Origin: Saccoglossus kowalevskii | Lineage: Eukaryota > Hemichordata > Enteropneusta > Harrimaniidae | Assembly: GCF_000003605.2 (NCBI RefSeq) | Contig: NW_003140829.1 | Location: 61,117-83,753 of the forward strand | Length of the DNA stretch: 22,637 bases | Reading direction: 5' to 3' | In this document: positions 1 through 10,527 of the stretch, piece after piece | Numbering within the stretch: position 1 is the stretch's first letter | How the letters are laid out: each line of letters begins with the position of its first letter | Notes under the pieces: generated by a model | Told to the model about the DNA's origin: nothing | Seen by the model: the letters and a program-made list of their open reading frames with translations, nothing else | The model's database searches: none | Program-made: the position numbers and the translations under genes

Positions 1-95
<95 letters not shown>

Positions 96-97
96 AT
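1..97. repeat. (TAAA)n tetranucleotide microsatellite, cut by window start
   Basis: About 24 uninterrupted copies of TAAA run from the first base to position 97, where the sequence becomes TGATATTG. The tract starts in full phase at base 1, so its left part lies outside the window. It contains no interruptions, which suggests recent slippage or assembly collapse. No gene overlaps it. Confidence 0.98.
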
Positions 98-680
98 GAT
101 ATTGATTTAGCAATCAATTTACTATGAAACTGAACTATTCTTTTTCTTATTCACTTTGTTTGTTTGTACAGCTTTAGAAGTTTACATTTTTATAGGCGTT
201 AGTTTACCATTCTTACACTTTAGTATAAGGTTTGGTTTATAACTGTAGACGAAGATTTTTTTCCAATAAATATATGCTGGAAGTTATTTAAATATTATCA
301 ATTTACAAGTGTGTTTACATTAGCGTTCATTAACACCCCAACCTTCGATCCACCCCACTCCCACTCAACCCAACCAGGAAAGTTAGCGGAAAATTTGATG
401 TCTTTAGATAAAACGCATTACACTGTCAATGTACAACAGTGCTCAAGGCATATTAGTATTACAAACACATATAATGCTTCCAATATATACACTATAACTC
501 ATGTATATGACGTATATACACGATTATAGGTTAGGGGTCATACCTATAAACATCAAACATGTGAAGTAATACGTACAAACACTGTGAATGTCTTAGTTGC
601 ATCTTATTTGTTAACGGTAAGTTTGTTAAGTGTAGTTTCATAGAAGTGAGCTGGTTCACAGAAAAGTCATTATCGTTAAA
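98..680. other. Gene-free AT-rich stretch
   Basis: No supported gene, RNA or repeat is visible. Short open frames exist (for example 311-529 on the plus strand), but they are low in complexity and match no family I know. The stretch ends where the 45-bp tandem array begins. Confidence 0.6.
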
Positions 681-1040
681 ATGTACCGGCATGCACTGCT
701 CTGAAAGCGCCAAACACACTGATCAATGTACCGCCATGCACAGCTCTGAGAGCACCAAACATACTGATCAATGTACCGTCATGCACTGCTCTGAAACTGC
801 CAAACATAATGACCAATGTACCGTCATGCACTGCTCTGAAAGCGCCAAACATACTGATCAATGTACCGTCATGCACTGCTCTGAAAGCGCCAAACATAAT
901 GACCAATGTACCGTCATGCACTGCTCTGAACGCGCCAAACATACTGATCAATGTACCGTCATGCACTGCTCTGAACGCGCCAAACATACTGATCAATGTA
1001 CCGCCATGCACCGTTCTGAGAGCGCCAAACATGCTGATCA
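681..1040. repeat. 45-bp minisatellite, 8 tandem copies
   Basis: Eight copies of exactly 45 bp start at 681, 726, 771, 816, 861, 906, 951 and 996. Each begins ATGTACCG and most end in the palindrome TGATCA. Copies 3 and 5 share the variant ATAATGACC instead of ATACTGATC, and copies 6 and 7 share GAACGCGCC, so duplication of pairs of units is likely. Because 45 is a multiple of three, frames stay open on both strands: the plus frame repeats 15 residues starting CTVMHCSESAK, the minus frame repeats MFGAFRAVHDG. The flanks give neither a convincing start codon nor an exon, so I treat it as noncoding. Confidence 0.95.
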
Positions 1041-1379
1041 ATCTGACATAGATTTTGTATATAATATTTTGAAAACTCCATATTGTATAACTTTAGGAGT
1101 AGAATGCTTGTGAGGAATTGTTTTTTCTTACAAAATACAAGTCTATGTGTACAAATTTTTTTGTACTGTATTAATAGTGAATCCATTAAATAATGTGTCT
1201 TTATTATGTCCAGCTATTTTTGTTTTTCAGAAAAAATATTGTCTGAATAAATTAGTGATGTAGATTCTAAACTGTGCGCTAAATGTATCCAAATATTGTT
1301 GATTTCATGTAATAACGCGTCAATACTGAGCTAAAACAAATGACGACAATATTATTTCTGCCGCATATGTTGTTACGCA
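1041..1379. other. Gene-free AT-rich stretch
   Basis: This stretch lies between the 45-bp minisatellite and the CpG-richer region that follows. It holds T-rich, stop-rich sequence, with no supported gene, RNA or repeat. Confidence 0.6.
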
Positions 1380-1704
1380 AACCATACTCGCGACCTGCAC
1401 GAGCGTTGTGATTGGTTGATTCGTAATTTATTTCCCTCGCATTTAGATGTTTTGATTGTTCACCTGATCAAAGGCTCCGCCTTTAGTGACAGTGACGTAT
1501 GTCTATCTAACCGCCACTACGAGGTTGGAATAGTTGGATTCCACGGCGTATATCGGATGCGGAGATAGTCGCATTACATTCACAATCTTTGTGAATCATG
1601 ATTGGCGGTGTATCACGTAGAAGTGTACATTGTACTGTATATGGCTGTATATAAATAATAATGCTCCAAACACTTACCGTCGAAACCCTGATAACGCGGT
1701 AAGT
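1380..1704 (+). promoter_or_regulatory. Candidate promoter with CCAAT, TATA and a 5' splice donor
   Basis: The stretch has more CpG and GC than its surroundings. It holds inverted CCAAT boxes (ATTGG at 1411 and 1601), a CRE-like TGACGTA at 1493-1499, a TATA-like TATATAAATA at 1648-1657, and a donor-like G|GTAAGT at 1698-1704. The 1601 CCAAT and the TATA box sit at canonical distances from a start near 1680. It also carries two short perfect hairpins: AAAGGC/GCCTTT at 1470-1484 and ATTCACAA/TTGTGAAT at 1578-1596. The first exon implied (about 20 nt) is very short and no coding exon is recognised downstream. Motifs this short also arise by chance, so this is inference. It could be a distal first exon of an unseen gene or nothing. 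Confidence 0.3.
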
Positions 1705-2822
1705 TGTTTTTTACCCTTATATCACATCAGTTACCGCAATCAAATTGCTGTCATATTTCGACTACGACATAGTTCTCAATATTATAATCTTTGCTCTCTG
1801 TACAATATGTTTTGTAATTTTGACAAAACGAGACGAGCGGGTGTTATATTTAACGCAGCTTGGTTTGTATTGAGATTGAATGAAGACATTAAAACAAACA
1901 GAGCTATATACTCACCAGTTTGAGCATTATGTGCGCAAGGGTTTGCAATGATATACATTCAGAAGATCTGGTGGAAGATTCACAACAATGTTTCTTTGGG
2001 AATTATAGGGATGTACGTTTTGACATTGTTATATTATAAGCGCATATGTTCAAGAAATGAACACGTATGTTTTTTTAATATATAACGTAGTCACGGTCAC
2101 TATATACTCTGATATGTGAATGAAAGAATATTTTGTTATTCGCTTTTCAATGGGTGGTAATACATCCGACGTGAATGACCAGCACTTGTTTGACACAACG
2201 TTGTAAAATGGAGGCAGTTTTGGGGAAAAACACACGAAAAACAAAACAAAACAGAAAAAAAACACGTCATCTGCCTAATGTATTGTACATAGAATACTAA
2301 ATTCAATCTGATTCTGTGATTCATTCACGTCAACTCTATACTCTTTTCTTCTGAATTGCAATGGCAGTGAAACAATCACATGGTTTTATTTACTTTTTGC
2401 ATGGGAAGCAAGATTTTTCTTTGAATGTCACGAATTGCACACAAGCCACTTGAACACGCATAAATAACATACGCATTTCTAATTTGTGCTTCTATCACGT
2501 ACACAGACGGTGAGCCTTTAAATGTAAGTATTCTACATTGTTCCACTGATAAAAGTACAATGGGTCATCTTGTTAATTACTTATTTTAAAAATTCATTTT
2601 TATTAGGTTATTATAAACTAACCAGAAAATATTATACGTAAATTTGGAATTATACCGTACATTAACTTTCCCGGGGTATATTTGATAACAGGAAAATCCG
2701 CAAACATTTATGAGTTGACTTCATATTCTCATTATTTGTCCAAAGCAGATGCGTATAATCTAATACAATGTAATAAAATTGAAGAATAGGATCCAACTGA
2801 GCACTTTTTCAATATAAATCAT
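1705..2822. other. Gene-free AT-rich stretch
   Basis: I see only short, low-complexity open frames here (such as 2050-2265 minus, driven by a T-rich run). No recognised domain, RNA gene or repeat is present. Confidence 0.6.
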
Positions 2823-2846
2823 CACGTGACTTGACGTGACGTGACG
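2823..2846. promoter_or_regulatory. E-box plus tandem TGACG half-sites
   Basis: A CACGTG E-box at 2823-2828 is followed by three TGACG pentamers at 2832, 2837 and 2842. TGACG is the half-site bound by CREB/ATF-type bZIP proteins. The pentamers overlap in a GTGAC-like phase, so a simple pentanucleotide slippage tract is equally possible. No nearby transcript start supports a regulatory role. Confidence 0.3.
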
Positions 2847-3054
2847 TGTTGTGTTAATGGTTCTAATCACAAATAGTCTATGATTTTCTTGAAAATTTCG
2901 TCTCGCGTATTTATCTAATATGGTTGAGTGTATGTGCATATATAACCGTCACATTGTGAACTTTTCCATCTCATATTATCTCTATCATTTATGAACAAAT
3001 CCGCGTTGAATTTTATAGCGCTGCAAAAATCAACGATTTGAAAGAATTTGGTAT

Positions 3055-3400
3055 TTTCACTACCTTGGTAACGACGGGCAGCAACGTGAAACCACATCCA
3101 AAATGACATGGCAACGACGGACAATTTTATAATGTTGAGCCGTTGCCTAGATGCCATGGCAACAACGGATATTCCTGAATCCGCCGTCGAGGTAACGGCA
3201 ATGTAAACCATAAGGTGAATTCGACAGTTATTGTGCCTGAATCCGCTTCTAAAATGATGACAACGACGAGCAATGAACAATAAATCGTCGCTGAAATGAT
3301 GACAACACTGAGTAATAGCATGCATTCGTCGCCTTGATGATGGAGACGACGGTTAATCAAGTGAATCAGCCGCCGAGGTGGCGACGCTACGGTATCTTCA
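3055..3400. repeat. Degenerate GACG-rich tandem repeat with X-box-like cores
   Basis: A diverged motif recurs about every 40-60 bp: GGTAACGACGGG near 3067, ATGACATGGCAACGACGG near 3103, ATGCCATGGCAACAACGG near 3151, GAGGTAACGGC near 3190, ATGATGACAACGACGAG near 3254, ATGATGACAACACTGAG near 3295 and GATGATGGAGACGACGG near 3337. A second shared word, TGAATCCGC, occurs near 3177 and 3238. The core GATGCCATGGCAAC (3150-3163) is one base off the RFX X-box palindrome. The decay of the copies suggests an old minisatellite. Two overlapping minus frames across it (2915-3360) are by-products. Confidence 0.55.
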
Positions 3401-4183
3401 CGTTTGTAACCTACATATACTATCGTCTACATTGGACAATACGAGTGGCTTATGTTGTATATGGACTATTCTGAGGTGGCCAGTGTGCGTTGCATAATAT
3501 ACGTCATCAACTCCCAGTATGCTATAGGCTGAAACGTCCAAAATTGGCGTTAGCCATGGTGCAAATTAATTAAATCACGGTCAATTGATGATTTTAGCAA
3601 ATAGTCCACTCGCGTTTGACATAGCCATTACATTGCAATGTTTCCTGATATTACTTCAATACCGCCGCTACGGTATTTATTGGGTTAAGATACCATAATA
3701 TAATTACAATGATAGACGACTACCTAGAGGTCAATAACTGTGTACCAAAGGTTAATTATACTTACACACTATCCATAAAACAAACTAAATGTAATTTGCA
3801 TCTCAATTAACTGTGTAGATCTCTGAAATAGTAAATACTCCGAGTTTGGGTTGGCCCGGAGCATAACGTTAAATCCCTCTATTCGTCCATGTATATTATT
3901 GCAGGAATATATGACCAATTGAATGTTCTTTCTAGTTTTCTGACGTCAATAAATTCGAATGTTAATCAATAACATATTTGCAATTGCTTAAATTCAATCA
4001 TAGTTATTTGTATTTCATTTGATATTATTGCACAAATTTCAGACTGGGCCAAGTGAATATAAAACGTTGAATCGTTATTAGATTTTTCATTGTATGTGTA
4101 TATTGCAGGTTTTATGTCAACATTTAAGTTTTAATACATTACTAAATCTGTGGAATACAGAACTCCAATATTTGTTGTATACT
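3401..4183. other. Gene-free AT-rich stretch
   Basis: No supported gene is visible. A CGCTACGGTAT word near 3390 recurs as CGCTACGGTATT near 3666, perhaps a stray relic of the repeat just upstream. Confidence 0.55.
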
Positions 4184-5304
4184 CGCATACACATCCAAAC
4201 ACGCCGCACTAGAGAGATGACATCGCATACATAACCGAACACGCCGCATCTAAAGATAACATCGCATACATAGCTGAACACGCCGCATCTAAAGATAACA
4301 TCGCATACATAACTAAACACGTCGCATCTAAATATAACATCGCATACATAACTAAACACGCCGCATCTAAAGATAACATTGCATACATAGCTGAAGACGC
4401 CGCATCTAAAGATAACATCGCACACATAGCTGAACACGTCACATCTAAAGATAATATCGCATACATAGCCAAACACGCCGCATCTAAAGATAACATCGCA
4501 TACATAACTAAACACGCCGCATCTACAGATAACATCGCATACATAACTAAACACGTCGAATCTAAAGATAACATTGCATACATAAATAAGCTAAACACGC
4601 CGCATCTAAAGATAACATCGCATACATAGCTGAACACGCCGCATCTAAAGATAACATCGCATACATAACCAAACACGCCGCATCTAAAGATAACATCGCA
4701 TACATAGCTGAAGACGCCGCATCTAAAGATAACATCGCATACATAGCTAAACACGCCGCATCTAAAGATAACATCGCATACATAACTAAACACGCCGCAT
4801 CTAAAGATAACATCGCATACATAACTAAACACGCCGCATCTAAAGATAACATCGCATACATAGCTGAACACGCCGCATCTAAAGATAACATCGCATACAT
4901 AGCTGAACACGCCACATCTAAAGATAACATCGCATACATAGCTGAACACGCCGCATCTAAAGATAACATCGCATACATAGCTGAACACGCCACATCTAAA
5001 GATAACATCGCATACATAACTAAACACGCCGCATCTAAAGATAACATCGCATACATAGTTAAACACGCCGCATCTAAAGATAACATCGCATACATAGCTA
5101 AACACGCCGCATCTAAAGATAACATCGCATACATAACTAAACACGCCGCATCTAAAGATAACATCGCATACATAGCTAAACACGCCGCATCTAAAAATAA
5201 CATCGCATACATAGCTGAACACGCCGCATCTAAAAATAACATCGCATACATAGCTGAACACGTCGCATCTAAAGATAGCATCGCATACATATCCGAATAC
5301 GCCA
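4184..5304. repeat. 39-bp minisatellite, 28 copies, GATA motif in most
   Basis: Units start with ACGCCGCATC at 4201, 4241, 4280 and then every 39 bp to 4553, again from 4597 every 39 bp to 5260; partial copies flank both ends. The first unit is 40 bp and the unit at 4553 is 44 bp (an extra 5 bases). About 24 of 28 units hold AGATAA or AGATAG, a WGATAR-type GATA-factor site. Unit tails alternate between AGCTGAA and AACTAAA types. Because 39 is a multiple of three, two minus-strand frames stay open for hundreds of codons (repeating MYAMLSLDAACLA and SYVCDVIFRCGVF), joined by the 5-base insertion. Two frames being open at once and no unique flanking coding sequence argue against a protein. Confidence 0.95.
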
Positions 5305-6809
5305 TCACATGAATAATGCCGTTCTGTCTCTTTATTGATGGTTATCGTTTAAGCCTGTGAAAGGGAAAATATGATAATATTCACAAGGACGATCTCTCAA
5401 TCACACTCCTTCGGAATACTAATTTATTGAATATCCAATAAATGAATGAAGAGGCTAAGGTGTCATGAGGACCAAACGCGACTTGGAGTCGTGCACCATG
5501 TATTGGAATGCACAGTCGAACGCCAATTCCCCAGTTTAGTAATTCAAGATTCACCGCATTTGACAGGGAATATGCCGCCATAGAATTTTGAATGAATGAA
5601 TTTATGCAATATTTATAATACATCAACTATGAACTATTTCTACATGTCTGTTTTGCTTCGTATATAAATGATGTAGCAACATTCATGTCATTTTGTTTTT
5701 GCACAATTCAAGGTTGTCAATTTTCAAGTTTACGGAATCCGATGACAGTTGTAAAACGATCGTCGGTTTGAATCATACACGGAACTGGTGGGCGAACGAG
5801 CGCATACGCTGACAGACAACGGGAAATTGTCGGCGTATAGATATACAAAAAATATACCATATTGTATACATTAATAGTTTTACCGGATTCGTGTGTTCTG
5901 TTGTGTACGTTTCAAAACATCACCAACTTGCTCACGGTAGTGGCAAATATGAACCTGTAAACTCTGAAAGTAGTCCGGTACCATATCACGCATGTGCTGA
6001 TATGGAAGTTATGAAATACATAATACATTGTGACGTCACTGTGGTAATAACATGTCTGCATATATGATAATTACTGAGAAATTGTTAGTTAGCTGTGATT
6101 TTTTTCTCACAATACCCAGAATCACCGCTTGCTAATCCTTAAAGTCCATATATATCGATTTGACCATAAATGTTTGTCGGCATTTTGTTTGACCTAAGTT
6201 TATTTGTTTTATTTTTTTAATTTAATTTGTTAATGTTATATTTAAGATAAAATGCATGTTGTGTAATTTGTGACGTAGACAACAAATATATAGTTAATGA
6301 TGTCAAGAATTGTTGGAATGTCGTCTATAGTGCCACACACAAGCACACACACATACATACAAATGGTGAAATGAATAGAATACACAAGAAGCAAGAATAA
6401 TTCCACGAAATAATTTCATTACGAACTAATCCTAGATTTTCGCTACTCTATACGAATATCAGGTACAATAACTTTTAAAGCATACACGTTATAAATACAC
6501 TTAGTTTACAAAAGATATTGACTGGTTAAACACCATGAACATGTGGAACACCAATTAGCTGACTGTCAAAATGTCTGGTAGAAAATTGATGCGTAGAACA
6601 AAATTGGAAAAATACGACCGTTTACCACAGTAGAATTGAATATTATTCAAAGTAATAGTTAATAATTAATAATTTCTAGTAATAGAAATCTCAAATTATG
6701 GTTTGAAATTGAATGTGAAGGTGGATTGCACAACTTCATTCAACAAATGTCGAATTGTCTGGGATATTCCAAAGCTGCAAGACCAATTTGGCAAACCCTA
6801 CTCTATACA
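5305..6809. other. Gene-free stretch
   Basis: No recognised gene. An 81-codon minus frame (5381-5626) matches no family I know. A short CA-rich tract lies at about 6332-6358, and a small GACAA/TTGTC hairpin near 5814-5830. Confidence 0.55.
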
Positions 6810-6834
6810 CTTAAGGTAGAGATGCAGGTTCGTG
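6810..6834 (+). repeat. Dispersed 25-bp repeat, copy 1 (SINE-like B-box?)
   Basis: This 25-mer, CTTAAGGTAGAG followed by a GCAGGTTCGTG end, recurs at 22416-22440 with two mismatches. The GGTTCG core resembles the RNA polymerase III B box found in tRNA-derived SINEs. Similarity outside the 25 bases is weak and no A box, tail or target duplication was identified, so this may be a SINE scrap or an unrelated family. Confidence 0.4.
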
Positions 6835-7030
6835 TCTCCACGAGTAGAATTGCCGAAGATACTCATTCTTGAACAGCCGAGTGAAAACTAGTTCACATTT
6901 CACAATTAGTTACATAGAATTAGATTTATCCTCGATATAGAATTGTTCAATGACAACATACAGTAAGCAGATTTTAAAAGTTTCTAATCGGATATTCCTT
7001 CTTTTAGCTCGTTGTGTTAGTGATGTGACT
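6835..7030. other. Short gene-free spacer
   Basis: Nothing supported between the 25-bp repeat and the degenerate repeat downstream. Confidence 0.5.
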
Positions 7031-7172
7031 CACGGACGTGGACTGTTTTAGTTTTGCCGTGAATGCAGTAATAATACACGGGTAGAGAGATTGCTTTACC
7101 TTCCGTCGTAAATATAGTTACTGTAGTAGAACACAAGGAGAGGGACTGCTTTACCTTTTGCAATGAATGTGT
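7031..7172. repeat. Three-copy degenerate tandem repeat of about 50 bp
   Basis: Copies start near 7031, 7077 and 7132. Copies 2 and 3 share CAC, a purine-rich GGAGAG-like run and then TTGCTTTACCTT or CTGCTTTACCTT. Copy 1 is more diverged (CACGGACGTGGACTGTTTTA). Copies 1 and 3 are each followed by a GTGAATG or ATGAATG word. Spacing of 46 and 55 bp shows decay by indels. Confidence 0.5.
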
Positions 7173-8263
7173 TTTAATTGAATTCATATTTCACAACGAT
7201 ATATCAAGTTTTGTAGATAACAAAGTGACCGTGAAATATATGTAGAACTCATTTGGATAATGATTGGTAAACCTATTAGTATGCTGAATCACGTTTTGGT
7301 TCAGTGTGAATGCGCCTATGAAATCGGAAAGTTTTTAAGCAGATCGCTCTAAATACTATTTTCTGGTTCATCGATTTGAACATTTTATAAATGATATTAT
7401 CTACTTGTGCTATTTAATATGTTTCAGTTAAGTCGTATTGCATTTCCTGACCCTGTTAGATAAATGAAGTGCGGATATTTTGTGTTTGTATGCGTAATCA
7501 CTCAACTTTTATATAAGTGTCTACTTTAGCCGCACATCGATGCCAATATGTGTACTGTTAACCTAGATGAATAGAGTTAGCTGCACAAATTACTATACTA
7601 AGATTGGGAATCAACATTCTGGATTTTTTTAAACATTTTGAAGCGCAGAGTAAGGTAACTTCGTCATTTGTAAATTGTGAATGTTTACTACCAAGGTTAA
7701 ACCTAATAAAAAACTCATTATATATGTAGCTGTTTGAGTGAATTGCCAATTCAATCATGCAACTATTGTTTCGTTCGTATGTAATGTAATGGAATTGTTA
7801 TTTATTGATTTTACATGATGACGAATATAAACTCGTGTTTTTGAAATCTCATATTTCCGCTTGAAGGATCACACGCTACAGCAACACATATAAGATATTG
7901 GCAATAACATGCATTATAATGAAAACAACATTGTCCACATCACGTCTCTCAATAATTGTATTACGTTTTTTTTCGTTTGGTTTATTTTCATCTAATAAAT
8001 ATGATTCGTTATCCGTGACTTGAAATGATCTACGTGTCTGCCAGCCTTGTCAAATTAGACAACCATAATCGCAGCATACGAAGCGCTGGTAAACAAGAAA
8101 TACACTAACTGTATTCCCGATCATAGAGCGTTATTTATTAAAGAAGAAAATTGCCCAGGCACGCCTCAAAATAACGGTATAAAGTTAATATAAAACTATT
8201 AAAAGAGTGTTTTGACAAAATCGTAAACCGCAAAGTGGCATGGAAAGTCAAAACAGTGTACAA

Positions 8264-8265
<2 letters not shown>
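7173..8265. other. Gene-free AT-rich stretch
   Basis: Only short open frames are present (for example 7558-7758 minus), none with a recognisable domain. No RNA gene is seen. Confidence 0.6.

Positions 8266-8309
<44 letters not shown>
8266..8309. repeat. (ATA)n trinucleotide microsatellite
   Basis: Roughly 44 bp of perfect ATA/AAT repeat, about 14 copies. A second small AT tract (TATTA-type) lies at 8411-8427. Both are simple sequence. Confidence 0.95.
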
Positions 8310-10394
8310 TTATGCTAAAACGAGTGTAAAACAGATGTATAGTTCGACAAAACATCAGGCACCAAGGCTTGGAACAAATGAAATTTGCTACACCAATTCA
8401 ATAAATTTCATATTATATTATATTATAAGGTCAATCATGAGATACCAATAAATAAATGTGCTACTATTATCAATATTATCTGACGCCTCGGATTCTCTGG
8501 TCATTTACATTGGCATTTTCTATATAGACGGTTTGTTGCAATATCTTTAATTCGCCGATTTACAGGCACTATGAAATGAACAAGAAACCTTATTCAACAT
8601 AATAAATGGATGTCAATTGCACTTGACTTTGCTCTATTCGCCAGGAGACAATTGTTTTATATTGTTTTATGTCAATGAGGTGCAACACAATTATATTATA
8701 GAATATTTCCTAACTGCTAAAACTAAAATATCAAAAGAAAATCCACAATTATTTAATGGACAAAATCAGTGCCCGTGTGTAATTGCGAACAGTAAAAACC
8801 TATGCCGCAGTTGAAATTGTATTTTTATATTTTCCAATGAATCCTAATGACGGGTCAATTACGGTAGCGTTGAAATATGCGTCTCGTCTGTTCAGATAAA
8901 TGTTGATTATTTGTTACACATGCACTTGTTTGGGTATTATAAATACTGCATTGGATGTAAAGGTTGTTCTTGTAATTGGACGAAAATCAAAGGTTTGTCT
9001 GTAGCTATTAGACTGAAAACATATCTTTCAGCTGCTTAATAATAACTCATTACCACGATATCGACGCAATAGACATCCGCCGATGTGTGCAAGATACCAT
9101 CGTAAAATTTAATGAACTTAAGTCTTGTTACACATTGATGCCTTGTGTTTGCATTTTATTTTTATATGCCGTGTCGTTTAATTATGTCCGTGGACGCCAC
9201 CATCAGCAAGGGGAATTGTGATAAGATACAACAATATTTCTATAGGCGGACAATTTAATGGGAAATTCTATACCATTTGTCATTGGTCTATTGAATACGG
9301 ATTTACGATGTGGGACCCGAAATTGCACATGCAATAGACCTACTTATATTTTAATTTCAGAAATAATTAAAAATAAAGTAGAATTGGCTAGAAAAATCGA
9401 CATTTTCATGACATGCATATGACTTTTTTTTATACGGTCCCAATACGACAGATCGACTAATTGACATTCTTAATGGACTTTTGGACAGTACGCCACAATG
9501 TTATTATGCTGTCTGGCAATGAATGAATGAACATAAACATATAACATATGGTTTACATATAATAGCCATATATGTTTTACATAATTAATAAAGGACTGTA
9601 AGCAATGTTTCATCTATATAAGAAATGTTTTTACACAGTTATTCATAATTTTTAGATTTAGATAAGACATTGAATAAAACATAATTTATTTAGTGTTGGA
9701 GCCTTCTGCAGATTCTGACGCAAAGATGATGTTTATTTCTAAACTATTTTTTCATTTAACTCGACTCAAACATCTATCAATAACCTTTTAAGTCTAAATC
9801 CACATCTCTATGACAATAACACTGAATAACATAAGTCAATCCATATTACTTATATTACTGAAAATACGATTCGAATCCATTAGCCGTTACTTGATTTGTT
9901 CTTGGTGATTTGTTTTCGGATTTGAAAGACGCGTTCAATTGAGATCATGTAGAATGAATTCAGCGTTATTATGCGTCAGAGATTATTATTCAGCGGAATT
10001 CATTTTTCACCTGCATTCCGCTATTCTGTCACCGACAATTGGCTCAGTTACATTGAAGGTCATTTCACGCCAAATCGACATGATGGTCAAGCAAACGTTG
10101 TGTTTCGACTGGCTACGTGATTTGAATGCAAAATTCCTACTATATCTAAGGCAGTAAGGCATTAACCACAGCTCCAACATTGTTTCTGATAATTTGATTG
10201 ATATCATATTTTCCCAATGATCAACAATTAAATGTAGCACCTCTAATATAAAATTACAGTGTTTAAAATAATCACATAACTATATATCGCTACTATTGCT
10301 TTACTAAACTCCAAACTCAATGCAATGTTGATGTAGTAACAGTGATGTACTGAATGTTATTCTGTGATCGTGGTTAATTTTAACTCCCGGGTTT
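8310..10394. other. Gene-free AT-rich stretch
   Basis: No supported gene. Frames such as 8617-8814 plus and the opposed pair near 9939-10240 are short, overlap each other on opposite strands and match no known family. Tracts of GAATGAAT occur near 9520. Confidence 0.6.
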
Positions 10395-10527
10395 TTAAAG
10401 GGCGGTGGTCGTCGCGCAGCGTGTGTTCCACTTTTATGTAAACAAACAATATATTTTACACGCGTTTTTTACGTCGCTATGAGTCCCATATCGAACAGGA
10501 CGCGGCGCGCCGACCACCGCAATTTAA
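10395..10527. mobile_element. Candidate MITE/foldback with TTAA ends and GC-rich inverted termini
   Basis: TTAA at 10395-10398 and again at 10524-10527 bracket an inverted repeat. The left arm, GCGGTGGTCGTCGCGC (10402-10417), matches the reverse complement of 10505-10520 at 15 of 16 bases. Three bases separate each arm from its TTAA, of which one matches. TTAA duplication is typical of piggyBac-type elements, but the usual CCC-type terminus is not evident. The core carries no reading frame. The arms stand out as a GC-rich island in AT-rich DNA. A regulatory palindrome with GC boxes is the alternative. Confidence 0.4.

Noticed and set aside
676..1041. Minus-strand repeat peptide MFGAFRAVHDG as a neuropeptide precursor
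   Set aside because: There are no dibasic cleavage sites, no amidation glycine-basic pattern and no signal peptide. It is the complement of the minisatellite.
646..1113. 155-codon Cys/His-rich repeat protein with zinc-finger-like look
   Set aside because: The frame opens at GTG, not ATG. It exists only because the 45-bp unit is stop-free, other frames are open too, and the spacing of Cys and His fits no known finger.
4184..5304. CRISPR-like array
   Set aside because: Units abut directly with no unique spacers, the context is animal DNA and no cas genes are present. It is a minisatellite.
5381..5626. 81-codon minus-strand frame
   Set aside because: It looks protein-like in places but matches no family I know, and has no start context or splice signals that I could defend.
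9866..9880. TTCGAATCC as the T-loop of a tRNA gene
   Set aside because: No acceptor stem, D arm or anticodon arm could be placed around it.
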